Source: an uncultured Veillonella sp. (GTDB taxonomy: Bacteria; Bacillota; Negativicutes; Veillonellales; Veillonellaceae). Taken from it: a stretch of 10,241 nucleotides of DNA. The stretch covers positions 1 through 10,241 of the forward strand of contig CAAEOZ010000099.1 of the NCBI GenBank assembly GCA_900757715.1, given 5' to 3'. Below, in pieces: positions 7,004 through 10,241 of this stretch; positions within the stretch are counted from its first letter, which is position 1; each line of letters begins with the position of its first letter. A program made the translations under genes and the position numbers. The notes below the pieces were generated by a model. That model had not been told where the DNA came from, searched no databases, and worked only from the letters and a program-made list of their open reading frames with translations.

Positions 7004-7492
7004 ATGAACACAACATTAGAAAAATTAAAAGAACGCATTAAAGACAAAAAGTACAAATTGACAACTCAACGTCAAACAATCTTGCAAGCATTTATCGATG
7101 CTGAAGAAAATCATTTGAGTGCTGAAGATGTATATGTTCTTGTAAAAGAGGTGGCACCTGATATCGGGTTGGCAACAATTTACAGAACTCTTGATCTCTT
7201 CACAGAACTTGATTTGTTAAAACGTCTTGATTTTGGTGATGGCCGTAATCGTTATGAATTAAATGACGAAGAGTTTGCTCATTTCCATCATCATTTGATT
7301 TGCGTAAAATGTGGTAAAGTATCCGAGTTTGAAGATGACATGCTTGAAACATTGGAGTCTATCATCGCTAAGAAATTAAACTTCCGCACCATTGATCATC
7401 AATTGAAAGTATATGGTTACTGTAGTGATTGCCAAAATCATATGACTGAAGCAGAATTAGAAAAGCTTGAGCGTATGTCCCATCATGGTTAA
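7004..7492 (+). CDS. fur: Ferric uptake regulator Fur (Fe-responsive repressor)
   Basis: A 162-aa Fur-family DNA-binding regulator that, with Fe(II) bound, represses iron uptake genes. The winged-helix half includes KLTTQRQTIL, the HLSAEDVY segment and the recognition helix region IGLATIYRTLDLF. The dimerization half has the HFHHHLICVKCG motif (H93, H95-H97, C100, C103) and a second pair C140/C143, giving the four-cysteine structural zinc site. Position 108, equivalent to the Asp104 that PerR needs for peroxide sensing, is Glu, which argues for Fur over PerR. The flanking DFGDGRNRYEL also matches Firmicute Fur rather than Zur. The C-terminus ends in HHG. GAGGG at 6989-6993 precedes the ATG by 10 nt. 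It lies 41 nt after the MBL gene, with no clear promoter of its own, and overlaps hemZ. A Fur-box-like site at 2033-2047 suggests feedback control. Confidence 0.92.
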   Translation: MNTTLEKLKERIKDKKYKLTTQRQTILQAFIDAEENHLSAEDVYVLVKEVAPDIGLATIYRTLDLFTELDLLKRLDFGDGRNRYELNDEEFAHFHHHLICVKCGKVSEFEDDMLETLESIIAKKLNFRTIDHQLKVYGYCSDCQNHMTEAELEKLERMSHHG

Positions 7493-8912
7493 TGGATATC
7501 TATATACGGGTCCATTACCACTTGGCTCCGTAGTAGCTCATAACTGTGGCGCGGCAGGACTCTTTTCTGATAAGGTACATCCAGAGGTTATCCTTGAAGC
7601 GCATGAAGTGGAAGGAATATATACATTAACTGTTACTATTGGTGATACAATTAAGATTTTTGAAGGAACTGTTTCCTCTATGGGGCGTCGTCAAATTGGA
7701 CAAGCCTTGTTGCGCTATTTGCGTGAATATCAAGGCTTACCTGCTGAGGCTCCATGGGGAACCATGGTAGGTGTGCGCCCTACAAAGCTACTACATAAAT
7801 ATATAGATACATATGGCTCTGTCCACGCAGCAACTCGTCACATTAGGGACGAGTTTTCTGTGTCTATGGAAAAGCTTGCTACTTTGGGGGCCATTGGCGA
7901 ATATCAACGTCCGTTTCTATCTGATACAGACGATAAAAAGGTAAGTCTCTATTGTGGTATTCCTTTCTGCGATACGCGTTGCGTATATTGCTCGTTTCCA
8001 TATGGTCTTTATCAGGATTATGCTGGTAAAAGTCAATTTCTAAGTGCTTTAAACCGTGATATAGAAGATATGAAATCTATCGTTGCTTCCTATGGCCTAA
8101 CAGTCGATACTCTCTATATGGGCGGTGGTACTCCGACAGTGCTAGAGGATGAAGACTTTCACCAGGTCCTAAAACAGTTATCTCTACTCGTATCTGAAGG
8201 ACATGAATTCACTGTAGAGGCCGGGCGGCCAGATTCTGTTAATCCTACTAAGCTACGCTCCATGCTTGAGCTAGGAGTGAATCGCATTAGCATTAACCCG
8301 CAAACGATGCAAGATAATATTTTGCGTCGCATTGGACGCGGTCATAGCGTACGGGATGTTGATGAACTTTTACAATATGTAAAAAACAATACATCATTAG
8401 CCGTAAATATGGATTTTATCGCAGGCTTGCCTAACCAAACGATGTCAAACATGATAGAGAATATGGATTATGTATGTCAAAATCTGCCGGAAAATGTTAC
8501 AATTCATACGTTAGCATTAAAACGTGGTAGCCCGTTGTACGATTTACATATGGAAGATGATATTCCTGAAGAAAATCTCGTTGCAGAAATGGTACAATAT
8601 GGTAAAGCGCGTCTTGAAGCGGCTGGTTATGTGCCATATTATTTATATCGCCAACAATATATGAGAGGGCAGTTAGAGAATATCGGCTACACCTTGCCTG
8701 ACAAAGCATGCGAATACAATATTCAGATCATGGAAGAACGGCAAAATATTCTATCCATGGGCCCTGGTAGCTCGTCTAAGTGGATGCGCGCCCCTGAATA
8801 TCGTCAGCTTAAACAGCATATGCCAAAAGACGTAGATGTTTATCACGAAACGATAGATGCACTTTTAGAGAAACGACATAGAATTTGTGAAAGATTTTGG
8901 GAGGTTGTGTAA
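7485..8912 (+). CDS. hemZ: Radical SAM protein HemZ (oxygen-independent coproporphyrinogen III oxidase-like)
   Basis: A 475-aa radical SAM protein of the HemN/HemZ group, annotated as oxygen-independent coproporphyrinogen III dehydrogenase, a heme-pathway step. An N-terminal domain of about 145 residues (containing VGVRPTKLLH) precedes the radical SAM core. The cluster ligands are C162, C166 and C169 (CX3CX2C in FCDTRCVYC), followed by the SAM-binding YMGGGTPT around 211-218. EAGRPDSVNP, RISINPQTMQ and IGRGHS follow, and the tail YYLYRQQYMRGQLENIGYT plus MGPGSSSKW is characteristic of HemZ. Several HemN-like proteins are not true oxidases (HemW is a heme chaperone), so the biochemical role is less sure than the family. 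The ATG at 7485 lies inside fur (8-nt overlap) and has only a poor Shine-Dalgarno; a TTG at 7467 is an alternative. Translation is probably coupled to fur. Confidence 0.88.
   Translation: MVNGYLYTGPLPLGSVVAHNCGAAGLFSDKVHPEVILEAHEVEGIYTLTVTIGDTIKIFEGTVSSMGRRQIGQALLRYLREYQGLPAEAPWGTMVGVRPTKLLHKYIDTYGSVHAATRHIRDEFSVSMEKLATLGAIGEYQRPFLSDTDDKKVSLYCGIPFCDTRCVYCSFPYGLYQDYAGKSQFLSALNRDIEDMKSIVASYGLTVDTLYMGGGTPTVLEDEDFHQVLKQLSLLVSEGHEFTVEAGRPDSVNPTKLRSMLELGVNRISINPQTMQDNILRRIGRGHSVRDVDELLQYVKNNTSLAVNMDFIAGLPNQTMSNMIENMDYVCQNLPENVTIHTLALKRGSPLYDLHMEDDIPEENLVAEMVQYGKARLEAAGYVPYYLYRQQYMRGQLENIGYTLPDKACEYNIQIMEERQNILSMGPGSSSKWMRAPEYRQLKQHMPKDVDVYHETIDALLEKRHRICERFWEVV
8899..8904 (+). promoter_or_regulatory. 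Ribosome binding site deciding the hisS start
   Basis: GGGAGG at 8899-8904 sits 7 nt before the ATG at 8912. This fixes the hisS start there rather than at the in-frame TTG at 8897, which overlaps the purine run itself. The ATG shares its A with the hemZ TAA stop. Confidence 0.85.
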
Positions 8913-10183
8913 TGGCTATAAGAAAACCAAGAGGTACACAAGACTTTTTGCCAGAACAGATGATAAATTGGCACTATATTGAACAACGTATGCGTGAAAT
9001 TTGTAAAGTATACGGCTTCAATGAAATTCGCACACCTGCCTTTGAAGAAACTAAATTATTTTTGCGAGGTATCGGTGAAACTACAGATGTAGTACAAAAA
9101 GAGATGTACACCTTTACCACCGGTGATGACGGTGGTTCTAGCTTTACCTTACGCCCTGAAAATACGGCGTCTGCTGTGCGCGCATACTTAGAAAATAAAG
9201 TATATGGTAAAGAAGGTCTCACAAAATGGTATTATATGGGCCCTATGTTCCGTCATGATAAACCGCAAGCAGGCCGTTACCGTCAATTCCACCAATTTGG
9301 TGCAGAGGTACTAGGTTCTCAATCTCCAGTGGTAGATAGCGAAGTTATTTGCATGGTTGTACAACTGTTAAAAGACTTTGGTCTTAAAGACCTCAATGTA
9401 GAGGTGAACTCCGTAGGTTGTCCAACATGCCGACCTGTATACCGTGAAAAACTGATTGCTTTCTTTGAACCTAAAAAAGAACAATTATGTAGAGATTGCC
9501 AAGAGCGTTTATACAAGAATCCATTGCGTATCTTAGACTGCAAAAATGAAACATGTAAATCCTTGTCCGTAGGTGCTCCTGAAATTCACGAACATTTATG
9601 TGGCGAGTGTCATGACCACTTCGAAGAATTGAAAACATATTTATCTGCTGCTAATGTGCAATATACATTGAACCCTCGTCTCGTACGCGGTCTTGATTAC
9701 TACACTAAAACAGCATTCGAAGTGCAATACACTCCATTAGGGGCACAAAGTGCCGTAGCCGGTGGTGGCCGTTACGATGGTCTCGTAGAAGAGCTCGATG
9801 GACCGCATACCCCAGCTATCGGTTTTGCTATGGGCATGGAGCGCTTATTATTAGCTCTTGAAAAACAAAACCTATTGCCTGAACCAACTGTAGAACCATC
9901 TGCATTCGTAGTAGCTCTTGGTGATGCGGCTAAGGTAGAGGCTTTCAAAATTTGCCAAAAACTTCGCAGTCTTGATATTCCTGTTGAAATGGACGGACAG
10001 GGCAAGAGTATGAAGGCACAATTAAAATATGCTAACAAAATTAATGCAAAATATGTTATTATATTGGGTGATGATGAATTGGCTCGTGGGGAAGCCATAA
10101 TCCGATTCATGGAAACTAGTGAACAAGAAACTGTACCACTTAATACAGTTTCTGAACGTATAACTTCTTTGGTGAAAGGATGA
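8912..10183 (+). CDS. hisS: Histidine--tRNA ligase (HisRS)
   Basis: Class II aminoacyl-tRNA synthetase of 423 aa that charges tRNA-His with histidine. It starts with the typical MAIRKPRGTQDFLP. Motif 1 lies around YGFNEIRTPAFEET, motif 2 is MFRHDKPQAGRYRQFHQFG (R114), the HisRS-specific LVRGLDYYT has R259, and motif 3 is GFAMGMERLL with R311. The C-terminal anticodon-binding domain runs from about 335 to the end and includes the GKSMKAQLKYANK segment. The insertion domain carries eight cysteines in four pairs (C170/C173, C193/C196, C210/C215, C230/C233), consistent with one or two zinc sites. The ATG overlaps the hemZ stop by 1 nt, and aspS follows directly. hisS-aspS order is common in Firmicutes, often under T-box control, but no T-box leader is present here because the genes are embedded in the operon. 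Confidence 0.97.
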   Translation: MAIRKPRGTQDFLPEQMINWHYIEQRMREICKVYGFNEIRTPAFEETKLFLRGIGETTDVVQKEMYTFTTGDDGGSSFTLRPENTASAVRAYLENKVYGKEGLTKWYYMGPMFRHDKPQAGRYRQFHQFGAEVLGSQSPVVDSEVICMVVQLLKDFGLKDLNVEVNSVGCPTCRPVYREKLIAFFEPKKEQLCRDCQERLYKNPLRILDCKNETCKSLSVGAPEIHEHLCGECHDHFEELKTYLSAANVQYTLNPRLVRGLDYYTKTAFEVQYTPLGAQSAVAGGGRYDGLVEELDGPHTPAIGFAMGMERLLLALEKQNLLPEPTVEPSAFVVALGDAAKVEAFKICQKLRSLDIPVEMDGQGKSMKAQLKYANKINAKYVIILGDDELARGEAIIRFMETSEQETVPLNTVSERITSLVKG

Positions 10184-10191
10184 CAATTAGA

Positions 10192-10241
10192 ATGGAAACA
10201 ATGCAAGGCTTACACCGTACGCACGGTTGTGGCACCATCTC
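10192..10241 (+). CDS. aspS: Aspartate--tRNA ligase (AspRS), N-terminal fragment, cut by the window end
   Basis: Only the first 16 or so codons are visible. From the ATG at 10192 the reading is METMQGLHRTHGCGTI, resembling the QGL-RTH-CG opening of bacterial AspRS, and aspS usually follows hisS. AspRS charges tRNA-Asp (or tRNA-Asp/Asn in the non-discriminating type). An in-frame ATG at 10180, overlapping the hisS stop as ATGA, is an alternative start; AAAGGA at 10175-10180 would suit the 10192 start, although its 11-nt spacing is a little long. Identity rests on a short peptide plus gene order. Confidence 0.8.
   Translation, partial: METMQGLHRTHGCGTI

Noticed and set aside
7004..7492. PerR or Zur as the identity of the Fur-family regulator
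   Set aside because: Glu at position 108 in place of the PerR sensing Asp, and close overall resemblance to Firmicute Fur including the segment after the recognition helix, favour Fur. Binding specificity was not tested.
9772..10206. 144-codon open frame on the minus strand
   Set aside because: It lies antisense to the firmly identified hisS 3' half, has no family resemblance and no promoter or ribosome binding site. It is a shadow of the coding strand.
1..10241. Mobile element, CRISPR array, tRNA/rRNA gene, toxin-antitoxin or anti-phage system
   Set aside because: No transposase or recombinase motif, no spaced repeat array, no tRNA-like cloverleaf and no defence-type gene was seen. The genes are core housekeeping families on one strand with similar base composition, so this does not look like an accessory island.

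Overview
The window looks like the chromosome of an anaerobic, low-GC Firmicute, most likely a member of the Negativicutes (Veillonella-like). This rests on AT-rich codon use, an [FeFe]-hydrogenase maturase, a Firmicute-type Fur, a HemZ-type radical SAM protein, and a gene order resembling the clostridial recJ-rel-MBL-hemZ-hisS-aspS cluster. The genus is an inference from style and content, not a database match. All real genes are on the + strand.

Region 1 (1-200) is the 3' end of rpmA (ribosomal protein L27) and a strong intrinsic terminator. Region 2 (about 201-479) is a non-coding stretch. It holds a 13-nt-period direct repeat with GATA-type hexamers, a 15-bp hairpin that no gene explains, a second small hairpin and an extended -10 promoter. 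It leads into hydG (480-1898), a complete [FeFe]-hydrogenase H-cluster maturase that appears monocistronic, with its own promoter and terminator. Region 3 (1942-2092) is an AT-rich promoter region with a TATAAT box and, just downstream of it, a GATAATGATAAT element that looks like a Fur box.

Region 4 (2093 to the window end) is a tightly packed operon: recJ, rel (bifunctional RelA/SpoT), a glyoxalase-II-like metallo-beta-lactamase-fold hydrolase, fur, hemZ, hisS and the start of aspS. Gaps are 41 nt or less, and several stops overlap the next start. The operon combines DNA repair, the stringent response, iron sensing, tetrapyrrole-type radical SAM chemistry and two aminoacyl-tRNA synthetases. 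The synthetases control the supply of charged tRNA and Rel responds to uncharged tRNA. Fur and HemZ add an iron/heme theme. The Fur-box-like site at the operon promoter suggests that Fur may control its own operon, including Rel.

I see no mobile element, CRISPR array, tRNA, rRNA or defence system, and no coding gene of unknown family. The points worth a second look are regulatory: the putative Fur box, the placement of fur inside this cluster, and the hairpin and repeats between rpmA and hydG.
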